Source: Bacillus mobilis
GTDB taxonomy: Bacteria; Bacillota; Bacilli; Bacillales; Bacillaceae_G
Assembly (NCBI RefSeq): GCF_001884045.1
Contig: NZ_MACF01000025.1
Coordinates: 204,707-268,706 of the forward strand
Direction of reading: 5' to 3'
DNA length: 64,000 nucleotides
The position numbers and the translations under genes are program-made. This document shows positions 21,411 through 32,082 of the stretch, one piece after another. Under the pieces are notes generated by a model. It had not been told where the DNA came from. It made no database searches and was given only the letters and a program-made list of their open reading frames with translations. The stretch's first letter is position 1, and every line of letters starts with the position of its first letter.

Positions 21411-22478
21411 GTGAAGAATCTTAAAATTATTTGGATATATCGTTTAGGGTTATTGTTACTCGTATTTCTTTGCTTGCTCGTCTTTTTAAAAATTAAGCCG
21501 CTATGGGCACCGATTATTTTTGTATTTAAAGTGGCCATTACACCGTTTCTTATTGCGTGTTTTATTGCGTATTTATTGCATCCTTTAATTGAAAAAATTC
21601 ATAAGGAAGGGATGCCACGCACACTCGCTATTTTGCTCATTTACATCCTTTTCTTTGGTGGAATTGGTTATGGAATTTATAAAGGAACGCCAGTTGTGAT
21701 TAAGCAATTACAAGAAATCAATGAACAATTCCCGCATTTTACAAAAATGTATGATTCTTGGATGGATGGCGTTACGGAACAAACAGCGAATTTTCCGTCA
21801 TTTATTCATGAAAAGGTGAAACAAATTTTTGGTGGGGTAGAAACGAAGATACAGTCACTTTTGAATAAAGTGATGAGCACAGCTCGTGGTGTACTCGATT
21901 CGTTACTCATTATTTTCTTAATACCGTTCATTGTATTTTACATATTAAAAGATTACGGTGAGTTTTATCATATCTTTTGGAAACTAGTCCCGAGTAAGTG
22001 GCGGAGTACTGGACAAATGCTAGCGAAAGAAATTGATAAGTCACTCGGAAGTTATATTCGAGGACAGTTATTTGTTTGCTTAGTATTAGGGGGCGTATCT
22101 GTTCTTTCCTTTTGGTTTATCGGTATGAAATATCCATTATTACTCGGCATTATTATTGGGGTAACGGATATAATCCCGTACTTCGGTCCGATTTTAGGAG
22201 CAATCCCGACATTAATGATTGCGGCAACGGTATCAACGAGTTTACTTATTAAGGCGGGAATTACAATTGCTATTTTGCAATTTTTGGAAAGTAACATTTT
22301 GTCCCCTTACATCGTTGGTAAGTCGCTTCGTATGCATCCTGTTATTATTATGCTGGCATTACTAGTTGGAGGAGAAGTGGCAGGAATTGTAGGATTACTC
22401 ATATCAGTTCCAATTTTAGCAGTCATTCGTACAGTGATCGTTCATGTAAGACCTCTTTGGAAAAAAGAAAATGTGTAA
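21411..22478 (+). CDS. yrrI: AI-2E family transporter (YrrI)
   Basis: A polytopic membrane protein of 355 residues with about seven hydrophobic segments, in the AI-2E/PerM family. The family motif region GVTDIIPYFGPILGAIP is present near residue 250. Members include Na+/H+ antiporters and exporters; the AI-2 link is only by name. GTG 21411 follows GGAGGAGG. It lies upstream of alaS as in B. subtilis. Confidence 0.9.
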   Translation: MKNLKIIWIYRLGLLLLVFLCLLVFLKIKPLWAPIIFVFKVAITPFLIACFIAYLLHPLIEKIHKEGMPRTLAILLIYILFFGGIGYGIYKGTPVVIKQLQEINEQFPHFTKMYDSWMDGVTEQTANFPSFIHEKVKQIFGGVETKIQSLLNKVMSTARGVLDSLLIIFLIPFIVFYILKDYGEFYHIFWKLVPSKWRSTGQMLAKEIDKSLGSYIRGQLFVCLVLGGVSVLSFWFIGMKYPLLLGIIIGVTDIIPYFGPILGAIPTLMIAATVSTSLLIKAGITIAILQFLESNILSPYIVGKSLRMHPVIIMLALLVGGEVAGIVGLLISVPILAVIRTVIVHVRPLWKKENV

Positions 22479-22480
22479 TA

Positions 22481-22516
22481 AGAAAGCCCTCTACCTATAA
22501 AGGTAGAGGGCTTTCA
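22481..22516. terminator. Bidirectional terminator after yrrI
   Basis: AAAGCCCTCTACC (22483-22495) pairs with GGTAGAGGGCTTT (22502-22514). It also lies at the end of the converging minus-strand gene. Confidence 0.85.
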
Positions 22517-22861
22517 TTATTTTGAGAGTTGCTCGTGTATTTGTTGAACGAGAGAGCTTACATCATTTGTTTGAATATGTTTTATTTTTTTCCATTCATG
22601 ATCATACATAAAGATAATTTGATTGCTGAAAAGGCGCTTTTGTTCTTTTAGGTCAGAAATTTTTTCGAAAGAGTACTCCTCAAATAATGGATTCTTACTT
22701 ACATCTGGTCCATAAAAGAAGAGCCGTTTGTTCGTTAAAATTAACAGCCCTGGCCTTGTGACGGAGCGATAAATAAATATATCTAATGAACATGCTACGT
22801 AAAATAATATTGTTTCGTCAGTCATTAATATAGTTTTGGCTTTGCTTAATAAGGTTGTCAT
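22517..22861 (-). CDS. PH-like domain protein
   Basis: A 114-residue soluble protein. The stretch GLLILTNKRLFFYGP followed by a tryptophan/lysine-rich strand resembles the bacterial PH/GRAM-like fold, and the C-terminal helix VSSLVQQIHEQL fits the fold's last helix. AAGGAGCGA precedes the ATG. Role unknown. Confidence 0.65.
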   Translation of the reverse strand: MTTLLSKAKTILMTDETILFYVACSLDIFIYRSVTRPGLLILTNKRLFFYGPDVSKNPLFEEYSFEKISDLKEQKRLFSNQIIFMYDHEWKKIKHIQTNDVSSLVQQIHEQLSK

Positions 22862-23039
22862 TGTAATCGCTCCTTTATTGTTGATAATTTAATTATAACA
22901 AAAATATAATATTCAGAAAAATTTGTAGAGGTAGTACAATTTGTTAATACATGCATAATATATGAAAAGGCTGTTAAGAATGACTAGTAGAATAGCTATG
23001 ATTAATAAGCAATTGATATAATATAAATGATTATCTACA

Positions 23040-23068
23040 TTGACAAACTTAAGAGAATTCTATTATAT
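23040..23068 (+). promoter_or_regulatory. Sigma-A promoter of alaS
   Basis: TTGACA (23040-23045), a 17-base spacer and TTATAT (23063-23068), directly upstream of the T-box leader. Confidence 0.75.
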
Positions 23069-23094
23069 TTAGTCATATAATACATTAAATCAAT

Positions 23095-23323
23095 GACGGA
23101 ACAAGTACGTTACAGTCCATTTATAGAGAGAAGCTTCCATATGGCTGAAAGAAGCTTTAAATGAAGGGTAACAGAAAGCTAATCCTGAGAGCAGCTAATC
23201 ACTGCCGTTTTGCCACGTTACGGCACCATGAGGTGATGAGTTGATTGTTATAGTAATCAATTCATAATTAGGGTGGTATCGCGAGTTAACTCTCGTCCCT
23301 TTTATAGGGGCGGGAGTTTTTTA
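23095..23323 (+). promoter_or_regulatory. T-box riboswitch of alaS
   Basis: The conserved T-box AGGGTGGTATCGCGAG (23270-23285) is followed by a terminator (CTCTCGTCCC pairing with GGGGCGGGAG, then TTTTTT). The stem I region at 23100-23200 includes GAAAGCTAATCC with a GCT alanine triplet at 23178-23180, a plausible specifier that I have not confirmed by folding. Confidence 0.92.
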
Positions 23324-23343
23324 TATTTAAGGAGGAAAATACA

Positions 23344-25986
23344 ATGAAACAACTAACAGGCGCACAAATTCGTCAAATGTTTTTAGACTTTTTCCAAGAA
23401 AAAGGACATGCAGTAGAACCTAGTGCATCACTAGTTCCACATGAGGATCCATCTCTTTTATGGATTAACAGTGGTGTAGCAACGTTAAAAAAATATTTTG
23501 ATGGACGTGTAATCCCGCAAAATCCACGTATTACAAATGCTCAAAAATCAATTCGTACAAACGATATTGAAAACGTAGGGAAAACAGCTCGTCACCATAC
23601 ATTCTTTGAAATGTTAGGGAACTTCTCAATCGGTGATTACTTTAAAGAAGAAGCAATTACTTGGGCTTGGGAGTTCTTAACGAGCGACAAATGGATCGGA
23701 TTCGATAAAGAATTACTTTCAGTTACAATCCATCCAGAAGATGAAGAAGCATTCACAATTTGGAATGAGAAAATGGGTGTTCCAAAAGAGCGCATCATCC
23801 GTTTAGAAGAAAACTTCTGGGATATCGGTGAAGGACCAAGTGGACCGAATACAGAGATTTTCTATGACCGCGGAGAAGCTTACGGTAATGACTTTAGTGA
23901 CCCAGAATTATATCCAGGCGGAGAAAATGAGCGTTACTTAGAAGTATGGAACCTTGTATTCTCTCAATTTAACCATAATCCAGATGGTTCATATACACCA
24001 CTCCCTAAGAAGAACATCGATACAGGGATGGGTCTAGAGCGTATGACATCTATCGTTCAAGATGTACCTACAAACTTTGACACAGACTTATTCATGCCGA
24101 TGATTGGTGCAACAGAATCAATCTCTGGTGAGAAGTATCGTAATGGTGACTTAGAAAAAGATATGGCGTTTAAAGTAATTGCTGACCATATCCGTACAGT
24201 AACATTTGCTGTTGGTGACGGTGCTCTTCCATCTAACGAAGGCCGTGGTTATGTATTACGTCGTTTATTACGCCGCGCTGTTCGTTATTCGAAGAAATTA
24301 AATATCAACCGTCCATTCATGTTTGAATTAGTGCCGGTTGTTGGAGAAGTAATGAAAGACTTCTACCCAGAAGTACTTGAGAAGAAAGATTTCATCGCAA
24401 AAGTTGTGAAAAACGAAGAAGAGCGTTTCCACGAAACACTTCATGATGGTGAAGCAATTTTAGCTGAAGTTATCGCAAAAGCAAAAGAAGAAAAAACAAC
24501 TGTTATTTCTGGAGTAGATGCGTTCCGTCTATATGACACATACGGTTTCCCTATTGAATTAACAGAAGAATATGCAGAAGAAGCTGGTATGACAGTTGAT
24601 CAAGAAGGCTTTGAAAATGAAATGGAAAAACAACGTGAGCGCGCACGTGCTGCTCGTCAAGACGTTGACTCTATGCAAGTTCAAGGCGGTGTCCTTGGAG
24701 AAGTGAAAGTAGCGAGTGAGTTCGTTGGTTACGGTACAGTTGCAACAGAAAGTAACGTTGTTGCACTTGTGAAAAACGGCGAATACACAGACAGCTTACA
24801 AGCTGGCGAAGAAGGACAATTAATGCTTGATGTAACACCATTCTATGCTGAGAGCGGTGGACAAATTGCAGACCGTGGTTACCTTCTTGCTGACGGCGTG
24901 AAAGTTCTTGTAAAAGACGTACAAAAAGCACCAAACGGCCAAAACTTGCACAAAGTTGTTGTTGAAGAAGGTACATTAACGAAAGATGCTGCTGTGAAAG
25001 CAATCATTGATACAAAGAACCGTAGTAGCGTTGTGAAAAACCATACAGCAACTCACTTACTACACCAAGCGTTAAAAGACGTACTTGGAACGCACGTAAA
25101 CCAAGCGGGTTCTCTTGTAACTTCTGAACGTTTACGCTTTGACTTCTCTCACTTCGGTCAAGTACAAGCTGACGAATTAGAAAAAATTGAGCGTATCGTA
25201 AACGAGAAAATTTGGGAAAGTATTGATGTTGAGATTTCTCAAAAAGCAATTGAAGAAGCGAAAGAAATGGGCGCAATGGCATTATTCGGTGAAAAATACG
25301 GTGATGTTGTACGCGTTGTACAAGTTGGCGATTACAGCTTAGAGCTTTGCGGTGGCTGTCACGTTGATAACACAGCTTCTATCGGTATTTTCAAAATCGT
25401 TGCTGAGTCTGGTATCGGTGCAGGAACTCGTCGTATTGAGGCGGTAACTGGTAAGTCTGCATACGAATTAATGAACGATCAAGTAGGTTTATTAAAAGAA
25501 GCAGCAGGAAAAATGAAAACAAATCCGAAAGATATTTTAACAAGAGTGGATGGTTTATTTGCTGAAGTAAAACAACTTCAAAAAGAAAACGAATCTCTTG
25601 CAGCAAAATTAAGCAATATTGAAGCTGGAAACTTAACTGATTCAGTAATGACAGTTGATGGTGTGAACGTATTAGCAGCAAAAGTAAATGTTGCAGATAT
25701 GAACAACTTACGTACGATGATGGATGACCTAAAAAATAAATTAGAATCTGCAGTTGTCGTATTAGCGTCTGTAAATGATGATAAAGTAAACATCTTAGCT
25801 GGCGTAACGAAAGATTTAATTAGCCAAGGATACCATGCTGGTAAACTTGTGAAAGAAGTAGCTTCTCGCTGTGGCGGTGGCGGTGGTGGCCGTCCTGATA
25901 TGGCACAAGCGGGCGGTAAAAACCCAGCGCAAGTTGAGGAAGCTTTAGCATTTGTACAAGAGTACGTTAAATCTGTTTCAAAATAA
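23344..25986 (+). CDS. alaS: Alanyl-tRNA synthetase
   Basis: Class II synthetase of 880 residues, full length. The N-terminal catalytic domain starts with [18 protein letters not shown]. The editing domain carries the zinc ligands HTATHLLHQ and CGGCH, and the C-Ala domain includes a glycine-rich [30 protein letters not shown] precedes the ATG, and the T-box controls it. Confidence 0.98.
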   Translation: MKQLTGAQIRQMFLDFFQEKGHAVEPSASLVPHEDPSLLWINSGVATLKKYFDGRVIPQNPRITNAQKSIRTNDIENVGKTARHHTFFEMLGNFSIGDYFKEEAITWAWEFLTSDKWIGFDKELLSVTIHPEDEEAFTIWNEKMGVPKERIIRLEENFWDIGEGPSGPNTEIFYDRGEAYGNDFSDPELYPGGENERYLEVWNLVFSQFNHNPDGSYTPLPKKNIDTGMGLERMTSIVQDVPTNFDTDLFMPMIGATESISGEKYRNGDLEKDMAFKVIADHIRTVTFAVGDGALPSNEGRGYVLRRLLRRAVRYSKKLNINRPFMFELVPVVGEVMKDFYPEVLEKKDFIAKVVKNEEERFHETLHDGEAILAEVIAKAKEEKTTVISGVDAFRLYDTYGFPIELTEEYAEEAGMTVDQEGFENEMEKQRERARAARQDVDSMQVQGGVLGEVKVASEFVGYGTVATESNVVALVKNGEYTDSLQAGEEGQLMLDVTPFYAESGGQIADRGYLLADGVKVLVKDVQKAPNGQNLHKVVVEEGTLTKDAAVKAIIDTKNRSSVVKNHTATHLLHQALKDVLGTHVNQAGSLVTSERLRFDFSHFGQVQADELEKIERIVNEKIWESIDVEISQKAIEEAKEMGAMALFGEKYGDVVRVVQVGDYSLELCGGCHVDNTASIGIFKIVAESGIGAGTRRIEAVTGKSAYELMNDQVGLLKEAAGKMKTNPKDILTRVDGLFAEVKQLQKENESLAAKLSNIEAGNLTDSVMTVDGVNVLAAKVNVADMNNLRTMMDDLKNKLESAVVVLASVNDDKVNILAGVTKDLISQGYHAGKLVKEVASRCGGGGGGRPDMAQAGGKNPAQVEEALAFVQEYVKSVSK

Positions 25987-26062
25987 AGAGATAGTAGTGT
26001 ACAATGGTAGGGAGAGGAGAAGTTCTTCTCCCTATACTTACTATATAAGTGAGGTGCTTGAA

Positions 26063-26329
26063 ATGGACGGTTTTGATAAAACAATGAAGTTTAGCATTCA
26101 AGATGAAAAACAGAGTGTCCATGTTAATGATGTACTTTTAACTGTGTATGATGCACTTCAAGAAAAAGGTTATAATCCGATTAACCAAATCGTCGGTTAT
26201 TTATTAAGTGGAGACCCAGCATACATACCTCGCCATAAAGATGCACGCAGCATCATTCGCAAGCTTGAACGTGATGAGTTAATTGAAGAGCTTGTGAAGT
26301 CTTACTTGAAACATCATCGTGAGGAGTAG
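26063..26329 (+). CDS. yrzL: IreB family protein (YrzL, DUF965)
   Basis: An 88-residue all-helical protein of the IreB family. In Enterococcus, IreB is a substrate of the kinase IreK and affects cephalosporin tolerance; a similar PrkC link here is inference. ATG 26063 follows GAGGTGCTTG; the upstream extension is not coding. The yrzL-ruvX-yrzB cluster is compact, with three bases to ruvX. Confidence 0.93.
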   Translation: MDGFDKTMKFSIQDEKQSVHVNDVLLTVYDALQEKGYNPINQIVGYLLSGDPAYIPRHKDARSIIRKLERDELIEELVKSYLKHHREE

Positions 26330-26332
26330 TTT

Positions 26333-26746
26333 ATGCGGATATTAGGTTTAGATGTAGGTACAAAAACAGTCGGAGTTGCAATGAGCGACGAAATGGGCTG
26401 GACAGCGCAAGGACTGGAAACAATCAGGATTAACGAAGAACGAGGCAACTTTGGTTTTGACCGTATTTCTGAGTTAGTAAAGCAGTACAATGTGGACAAA
26501 ATAGTAGTAGGTTTACCTAAAAATATGAATGGTACAATTGGCCCACGTGGTGAAGCGTGCCAACAATTTGCAGAAAACCTACGAGAGCTGTTACAATTAG
26601 ACGTTGTAATGTGGGACGAGCGTTTGTCGACGATGGCAGCGGAACGTCTGCTCATTTCAGCTGATGTAAGCCGTAAGAAGCGAAAGCAAGTAATCGATAA
26701 GATGGCTGCAGTCGTAATCTTACAAGGATTTTTAGATAGTAAATAA
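26333..26746 (+). CDS. ruvX: Putative Holliday junction resolvase / pre-16S rRNA nuclease YqgF
   Basis: A 137-residue RNase H-fold nuclease; E. coli YqgF matures the 16S rRNA 5' end. The first catalytic aspartate is in [13 protein letters not shown] (about residue 6). [10 protein letters not shown] and the later [13 protein letters not shown] complete the fold. It is packed between yrzL and yrzB. Confidence 0.95.
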   Translation: MRILGLDVGTKTVGVAMSDEMGWTAQGLETIRINEERGNFGFDRISELVKQYNVDKIVVGLPKNMNGTIGPRGEACQQFAENLRELLQLDVVMWDERLSTMAAERLLISADVSRKKRKQVIDKMAAVVILQGFLDSK

Positions 26747-26758
26747 GAGGTGACCAAA

Positions 26759-27037
26759 ATGGAAGAAAATCAAATTACAATTGTAGACGAAAAAGGTAAC
26801 GAACATTTATGTGAAATTATTTTCACTTTTGATGCTGAAAAATTTGGCAAAAAATCATACGTAGTCTTCTCTCCAATCGGTGAAGTAGACGAAGATGGAG
26901 ACCCAATTTATGACGCAATGGCTTATGAGCAAAATGAAGAAGAGGGCGGAAGTTTACTTCCAATCGAATCTGAAGAAGAGTGGGAAATGGTACAAGAAAT
27001 GTTCAACACTCTAGCTGATGAGGAAGAAGCTGAATAA
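26759..27037 (+). CDS. yrzB: DUF1292 protein YrzB
   Basis: A 92-residue very acidic protein of the DUF1292 family, always near ruvX in Firmicutes; function unknown. AGAGGTGACCAAA lies just before ATG 26759, so I use that start rather than the upstream 26750. Confidence 0.9.
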   Translation: MEENQITIVDEKGNEHLCEIIFTFDAEKFGKKSYVVFSPIGEVDEDGDPIYDAMAYEQNEEEGGSLLPIESEEEWEMVQEMFNTLADEEEAE

Positions 27038-27044
27038 TAAGTAC

Positions 27045-27081
27045 TGAAAAGATGGACGACATATAGTCCATCTTTTTTTAT
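27045..27081 (+). terminator. Terminator after yrzB
   Basis: AAAGATGGAC pairs with GTCCATCTTTTTTT. Confidence 0.88.
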
Positions 27082-27099
27082 ATGTAAAATGAAAGATTT

Positions 27100-27133
27100 T
27101 TTGTCGAAACCTTGCAATCCTTTGTAGTATAAT
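27100..27133 (+). promoter_or_regulatory. Probable Spo0A-controlled promoter upstream of mltG
   Basis: TTTGTCGAAA (27100-27109) is a perfect Spo0A box. It sits 18 bases before a perfect TATAAT (27128-27133), so the box overlaps the expected -35 position, as in Spo0A-activated sigma-A promoters. There is no good -35 hexamer of its own. Confidence 0.6.
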
Positions 27134-27256
27134 GAGACGGATTGTAGAAAAATAAAATGTCTATCTAAAAAAGATAAATAAATTTATTGTGTTTTTATGT
27201 CGTGTTGTATAGAAAGATATACATGCGGTCTACAATTTAATTAAGGAGGAAGAGTG

Positions 27257-28327
27257 TTGATAGAGAATCAAGTGAAAAAGAAGCGTAGACGTCTTTTTTT
27301 ATTTTCGATTATTGCACTGCTTTTAGTTTGTGGTTCAGTCTATGCGTATATTTCATCCGCATTAGGACCAGTTGATAGCGGGAATAAAAAAGAGATTGAA
27401 GTAGAAATTCCCAAGGGGTCATCTACTAGTAAAATTGGTGAGATTTTAGAAGAAAAAGGTGCTGTGAAAAACGGTACAGTTTTTAGTTTTTATACAAAGG
27501 CTAAATCGAAAAATTTACAAGCGGGTACATATTTATTAAATCCTTCAATGAGTGCCTCAGATGTGATTGAACAAATGTCATCTGGTAACGTTCATCGTCC
27601 AGCTCTTTATAAAGTGACGATAAAAGAAGGTGCGCAAGTAACTGAAATTGCAGAAACGGTTGCAAACGAATTAAAGTGGAATAAAGATGATGTTGTACGT
27701 CAATTAAACGATAAAGCATTTATTCAAAAAATGCAGCAAAAGTATCCGAAGTTATTAACGGATAAAATCTTTGATAGCAATATTAAATATCCATTAGAAG
27801 GTTATTTATATCCTGCGACGTATTCTTTCTATAAAAAAGATACGACGTTAGAAGAAATCGTAATTCCAATGCTTGAGAAAACGAATGCAATCATTGTTCA
27901 AAACGAGGCAAAAATGAAAGCGAAAAACTGGGATGTTCATCAGCTTTTAACATTGTCTTCACTTATTGAAGAAGAGGCAACAGGCTTTACAGATCGTCAA
28001 AAGATCTCTAGTGTCTTTTACAATCGTTTAGCGAAAGGTATGCCACTGCAAACTGATCCAACGGTATTATATGCACTTGGAAAGCATAAACAACGTGTAT
28101 TATACGAAGATTTAAAGATAAACTCACCATACAATACGTATGTTGTGAAAGGATTGCCAGTTGGTCCAATCGCAAACTCGGGTAAACATTCAGTGGAGGC
28201 GGCGTTAGAACCTGCGCAAACAGATTATTATTATTTCTTAGCTGCACCAACTGGTGAAGTGTACTATGCGAAAACATTAGACGAGCATAATGCATTAAAG
28301 CAAAAATATATTACGAAAAAACAGTGA
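27257..28327 (+). CDS. mltG: Endolytic peptidoglycan transglycosylase MltG (YceG)
   Basis: A membrane-anchored enzyme that cuts nascent glycan strands. It has 356 residues, with a basic cytoplasmic start (KKKRRR) and one membrane helix (about 13-35). The extracellular part has an N-terminal LysM-like subdomain and the YceG domain, with the catalytic glutamate in LSSLIEEEATG and the QTDPTVLYALG region. TTG 27257 is seven bases after GGAGG; GTG 27254 is the alternative. Transcription may respond to Spo0A. Confidence 0.93.
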   Translation: MIENQVKKKRRRLFLFSIIALLLVCGSVYAYISSALGPVDSGNKKEIEVEIPKGSSTSKIGEILEEKGAVKNGTVFSFYTKAKSKNLQAGTYLLNPSMSASDVIEQMSSGNVHRPALYKVTIKEGAQVTEIAETVANELKWNKDDVVRQLNDKAFIQKMQQKYPKLLTDKIFDSNIKYPLEGYLYPATYSFYKKDTTLEEIVIPMLEKTNAIIVQNEAKMKAKNWDVHQLLTLSSLIEEEATGFTDRQKISSVFYNRLAKGMPLQTDPTVLYALGKHKQRVLYEDLKINSPYNTYVVKGLPVGPIANSGKHSVEAALEPAQTDYYYFLAAPTGEVYYAKTLDEHNALKQKYITKKQ

Positions 28328-28330
28328 AAT

Positions 28331-28370
28331 GGGGAGGGATAGCGAAAAAGGTCGCACATCCCTCTTTTTT
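28331..28370 (+). terminator. Terminator after mltG
   Basis: GAGGGATAGCGA pairs with TCGCACATCCCTC, followed by six T. Confidence 0.8.
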
Positions 28371-28430
28371 ATGGTAAAATATATCGGGTTAAAAACTGGC
28401 AGAAGAATCGTTTTTAATATCAAAACGGGA

Positions 28431-28465
28431 CGTACAAGCTAAGGGTGAAAATGGCTTGTATTTTT
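28431..28465 (+). terminator. Second hairpin before trmR
   Basis: TACAAGC (28433-28439) pairs with GCTTGTA (28454-28460), followed by TTTTT. It may terminate residual readthrough from mltG or attenuate the trmR operon. Confidence 0.55.
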
Positions 28466-28529
28466 ATTGCATTCTATGTGTGAAAAGACGTCATAGAGGC
28501 ACTTCTCCATGTAAATAAGGAGGACCATT

Positions 28530-29171
28530 ATGGAGGATGCAGTTAACGAGTACCTATTATCATTTATTGATCCGAAAGATAAATTAATTCTTGAAATGGA
28601 AGACTATGCGAAAGAAAATCATGTGCCGATTATGGATCGACTTGGAATGGAATTTATGTTGCAATTTTTACGTTTAATTGGACCAAAAAGTATTTTAGAG
28701 CTTGGTACAGCAATTGGTTATTCTAGTATTCGTATGATGCAAGCTATTCCAAATTCTCGTATTGTGACAGTTGAACGCAATCGCGAGCGATATGAAAAAG
28801 CACTTGAATATATAGAACGTTCACCAGTTAAAGAACGTATTTCCGTTATTTACGGTGATGCGTTAGAAACGGGCGAGCAAGTAGAAGAACATGGAACATT
28901 TGACGTTATTTTTATTGATGCAGCAAAAGGACAATATCGTCGCTTTTTTGACTTATATGAACCGTTATTAAATCCTGGTGGCGTAATTATTTCAGATAAT
29001 GTTATGTATCATGGGCTTGTAACGACAAAAGAGAAAATTGAAAACAGACGTACACGTGGTTTAATCCGTCGTATTAAGACGTACAATGAATGGCTTATGA
29101 ATCATGAAGGATATGATACAACGATTTTCCCAATTGGTGATGGAGTAGCTGTTAGTAAAAAGAGAGGGTGA
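28530..29171 (+). CDS. trmR: tRNA 5-hydroxyuridine methyltransferase TrmR (YrrM)
   Basis: A SAM-dependent O-methyltransferase of 213 residues with motif I ILELGTAIGYSSI and the metal-binding motif VIFIDAAKGQYRRFF. B. subtilis YrrM/TrmR makes 5-methoxyuridine at wobble position 34 from 5-hydroxyuridine. Its immediate neighbours are the hydroxylation genes, which supports this role over a catechol methyltransferase. trhP1 begins seven bases after its stop. Confidence 0.9.
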   Translation: MEDAVNEYLLSFIDPKDKLILEMEDYAKENHVPIMDRLGMEFMLQFLRLIGPKSILELGTAIGYSSIRMMQAIPNSRIVTVERNRERYEKALEYIERSPVKERISVIYGDALETGEQVEEHGTFDVIFIDAAKGQYRRFFDLYEPLLNPGGVIISDNVMYHGLVTTKEKIENRRTRGLIRRIKTYNEWLMNHEGYDTTIFPIGDGVAVSKKRG

Positions 29172-29178
29172 CCAAGGT

Positions 29179-30108
29179 ATGAAGAAACCTGAATTGTTAG
29201 TAACGCCAAAAGCAGTGGCGGATATTGAACCTCTTGCGAAAGCAGGAGCTGATGCGGTAATGATCGGTGAGCAAAAGTTCGGTTTACGTTTAGCAGGGGA
29301 ATTTTCACGTGAAGATGTGAAACAAGCTGTGAAGATTGCACATGAAAATGGTGTGAAAGTATACGTAGCAATGAACGCCATGTTTCACAATGATAAAGTA
29401 GATGAATTAACAGATTATGTTGCATTTTTAAACGAAGTAAGTGTAGATGCAATTGTTTTCGGAGATCCAGCAGTATTAATGGCGGTCCGAGAAGTAGCGC
29501 CAAATATGCAATTGCACTGGAATACAGAAACAACAGCAACTAACTGGTTTACTTGTAACTACTGGGGACAAAGGGGAGCAAAACGTGCTGTATTAGCTCG
29601 TGAGCTTAGCTTAGATGAAATTGTTGAATTAAAAGAAAATGCTGAAGTGGAACTTGAAGTACAAATTCACGGTATGACTTGTATGTTCCAATCGAAGCGT
29701 TCATTAGTAGGAAACTACTTTGAGTACCAAGGACGTAATCTTGACATTGAAAAGAAAAAATATGAAGAGAATATGTTCCTATATGACCCAGAGCGTAACA
29801 ATAAATATCCAATTTATGAAGATGAAAATGGCACTCACATTATGAGTCCAAACGATATTTGTTTCATCGATGAGTTAGAAGAGCTAATTGATGCTGAAGT
29901 CGCTAGCTTAAAAATTGATGGTGTACTAAAAAGCTCTGCATACATTATTGAGGTAACGAAGAAATATCGTAAAGCAATTGATTTATGTGTAGAAGATCGT
30001 GATGCGTATTATGACGTGAAAGACGATTTATATAAAGAGATAGAAGAAATGCAACCAGTGAATCGTCCGTTAGACACGGGATTCTTCTTTAAAGAGACGG
30101 TTTACTAA
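29179..30108 (+). CDS. trhP1: U32 family protein TrhP1 (YrrN)
   Basis: A 309-residue U32 'peptidase'-family protein. The family's known role is prephenate-dependent 5-hydroxyuridine formation in tRNA, not proteolysis. The N-terminal half is barrel-like (KAGADAVMIGEQKFGLRLAGEF). The region that holds the Fe-S cysteine cluster in its partner here reads HGMTCMFQSKRSLVGNYF, with only one cysteine, so it probably lacks its own cluster and works with TrhP2. Confidence 0.88.
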   Translation: MKKPELLVTPKAVADIEPLAKAGADAVMIGEQKFGLRLAGEFSREDVKQAVKIAHENGVKVYVAMNAMFHNDKVDELTDYVAFLNEVSVDAIVFGDPAVLMAVREVAPNMQLHWNTETTATNWFTCNYWGQRGAKRAVLARELSLDEIVELKENAEVELEVQIHGMTCMFQSKRSLVGNYFEYQGRNLDIEKKKYEENMFLYDPERNNKYPIYEDENGTHIMSPNDICFIDELEELIDAEVASLKIDGVLKSSAYIIEVTKKYRKAIDLCVEDRDAYYDVKDDLYKEIEEMQPVNRPLDTGFFFKETVY

Positions 30109-30126
30109 ACGAGGAGGGTGTAGGAA

Positions 30127-31407
30127 ATGACTGTACAAGAAATTTCACGAGTAGTCGATGGCAAACGCGTTATTGTGAAGAAACCTGAACTGTTAATCCC
30201 TGCGGGTAACTTAGAAAAATTAAAAGTAGCTATCCATTACGGGGCAGATGCTGTATATTTAGGTGGACAAGAATTTGGTCTTCGTTCGAATGCAGGTAAC
30301 TTTACACTGGAGGATATGGCAGAAGGTGTTGAATTTGCAAAGAAATATGGAGCAAAAATATATGTAACAACAAATATCTTTGCACATAATGAAAATATGG
30401 ACGGGCTAGAGGAATATTTAAAAGGGATTGAAAAAGCTGGCGTGACGGGAATTATCGTTGCTGATCCGCTTATTATTGAGACTTGTAAACGTGTAGCGCC
30501 TTCTGTTGAAGTGCATTTAAGTACACAACAATCACTATCCAACTGGAAAGCAGCACAGTATTGGAAAGAAGAAGGTTTACATCGTCTTGTATTAGCTCGT
30601 GAAGCAAGCTATGAAGAAATGAAAGAAATTAAAGAAAAAGTGGATATTGAAATTGAAGCATTCGTCCATGGTGCAATGTGTATCGCATATTCAGGCAGAT
30701 GTACGTTAAGTAACCATATGACAGCACGTGACTCTAACCGTGGTGGTTGTTGTCAATCTTGCCGTTGGGACTATGACTTAGTTCAAACAGTATCACAACA
30801 TAAAGATGCAAAAGAGTTGCCTCTATTCCAAGAAGAAGATGCTCACTTTGCAATGAGTCCAAAAGACTTAAATTTAATTTTATCAATTCCGAAAATGATT
30901 GAAATTGGAATTGATAGCTTAAAAGTTGAAGGACGTATGAAATCAATCCATTACGTAGCGACTGTAGCAACAGTATACCGTAAAGTAATTGATGCGTATT
31001 GTGCTGATCCGGATAATTTTGAGTTTAAACAAGAATGGTTAGATGAGCTTGATAAATGTGCAAATCGTGATACAGCTCCCGCATTCTTTGAAGGGGTTCC
31101 AGGACATCAAGAGCAAATGTTTGGAAATCATAGTAAGAAAACAACGTATGATTTCGCTGGTTTAGTGTTAGATTATAATGAAGAAACGGGCATCGTAACG
31201 ATTGAGCAACGTAATCATTTCAAACCAGGACATGAAGTGGAGTTCTTTGGACCAGAAATAGAAAACTTTACGCAGACGGTGGAGAAAATTTGGGATGAGG
31301 ATGGAAACGAATTAGATGCAGCGAGACATCCGTTGCAAATCGTGAAATTCAAAGTGGATCAACCAGTGTATGTGAATAATATGATGCGCAAAAACATACT
31401 TCAATAA
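30127..31407 (+). CDS. trhP2: U32 family tRNA hydroxylation protein TrhP2 (YrrO)
   Basis: A 426-residue paralogue of the preceding gene. It keeps the cysteine cluster: C185, C192, C208, C209 and C212 in [12 protein letters not shown] and GGCCQSC, expected to bind a [4Fe-4S] cluster. The C-terminal extension (about 340-426) is a beta-barrel-like U32 domain ([20 protein letters not shown]). It acts on tRNA wobble uridine with TrhP1 and provides the substrate for TrmR. GAGGAGGGTG precedes the ATG. Confidence 0.9.
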   Translation: MTVQEISRVVDGKRVIVKKPELLIPAGNLEKLKVAIHYGADAVYLGGQEFGLRSNAGNFTLEDMAEGVEFAKKYGAKIYVTTNIFAHNENMDGLEEYLKGIEKAGVTGIIVADPLIIETCKRVAPSVEVHLSTQQSLSNWKAAQYWKEEGLHRLVLAREASYEEMKEIKEKVDIEIEAFVHGAMCIAYSGRCTLSNHMTARDSNRGGCCQSCRWDYDLVQTVSQHKDAKELPLFQEEDAHFAMSPKDLNLILSIPKMIEIGIDSLKVEGRMKSIHYVATVATVYRKVIDAYCADPDNFEFKQEWLDELDKCANRDTAPAFFEGVPGHQEQMFGNHSKKTTYDFAGLVLDYNEETGIVTIEQRNHFKPGHEVEFFGPEIENFTQTVEKIWDEDGNELDAARHPLQIVKFKVDQPVYVNNMMRKNILQ

Positions 31408-31424
31408 GAAAGAGTGATAGTCGA

Positions 31425-32063
31425 ATGGGGACGAATAAGCCTGTTGTAATTGGAATTGCTGGTGGTTCGGGATCAGGTAAAACGAGTGTAACGAAAGCGA
31501 TTTTTGACCATTTTAAAGGTCATTCTATTTTAATCTTAGAGCAAGATTATTATTACAAAGATCAAAGCCATTTACCAATGGAAGAGCGTTTAAAAACAAA
31601 TTATGATCATCCGCTTGCGTTTGATAATGATCTGTTAATTGAACATTTACAGCAGTTGCTTGCATATGAGCAAATTGATAAGCCTGTATATGACTATACA
31701 TTGCATACGCGTTCAGAAGAAGTTATTCCAGTTGAGCCGAAAGATGTAATCATTTTAGAAGGAATTCTTATTTTAGAAGACCCACGTCTTTGTGAGTTAA
31801 TGGACATTAAGCTATTCGTTGATACAGATGCAGATCTTCGTATTTTACGCCGCATGCAGCGTGATATTAAAGAGCGCGGTCGTACGATGGATTCAGTTAT
31901 TGATCAATACGTAAGTGTTGTACGTCCAATGCACAATCAATTTATTGAGCCTTCTAAGAAATTTGCGGATATTATTATCCCTGAAGGTGGACAAAACCAT
32001 GTTGCAATTGATATTATGGTGACAAAAATTGCAACAATTCTTGAACAAAAAGTAAATTTGTAA
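31425..32063 (+). CDS. udk: Uridine kinase
   Basis: Phosphorylates uridine and cytidine with GTP or ATP. It has 212 residues, with the P-loop [12 protein letters not shown] at about 9-20 and the family motif [10 protein letters not shown]. It lies 17 bases after trhP2 and is usually co-transcribed with it in Bacillus. Confidence 0.97.
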   Translation: MGTNKPVVIGIAGGSGSGKTSVTKAIFDHFKGHSILILEQDYYYKDQSHLPMEERLKTNYDHPLAFDNDLLIEHLQQLLAYEQIDKPVYDYTLHTRSEEVIPVEPKDVIILEGILILEDPRLCELMDIKLFVDTDADLRILRRMQRDIKERGRTMDSVIDQYVSVVRPMHNQFIEPSKKFADIIIPEGGQNHVAIDIMVTKIATILEQKVNL

Positions 32064-32082
32064 TAGCATAGTAAAAGATATA

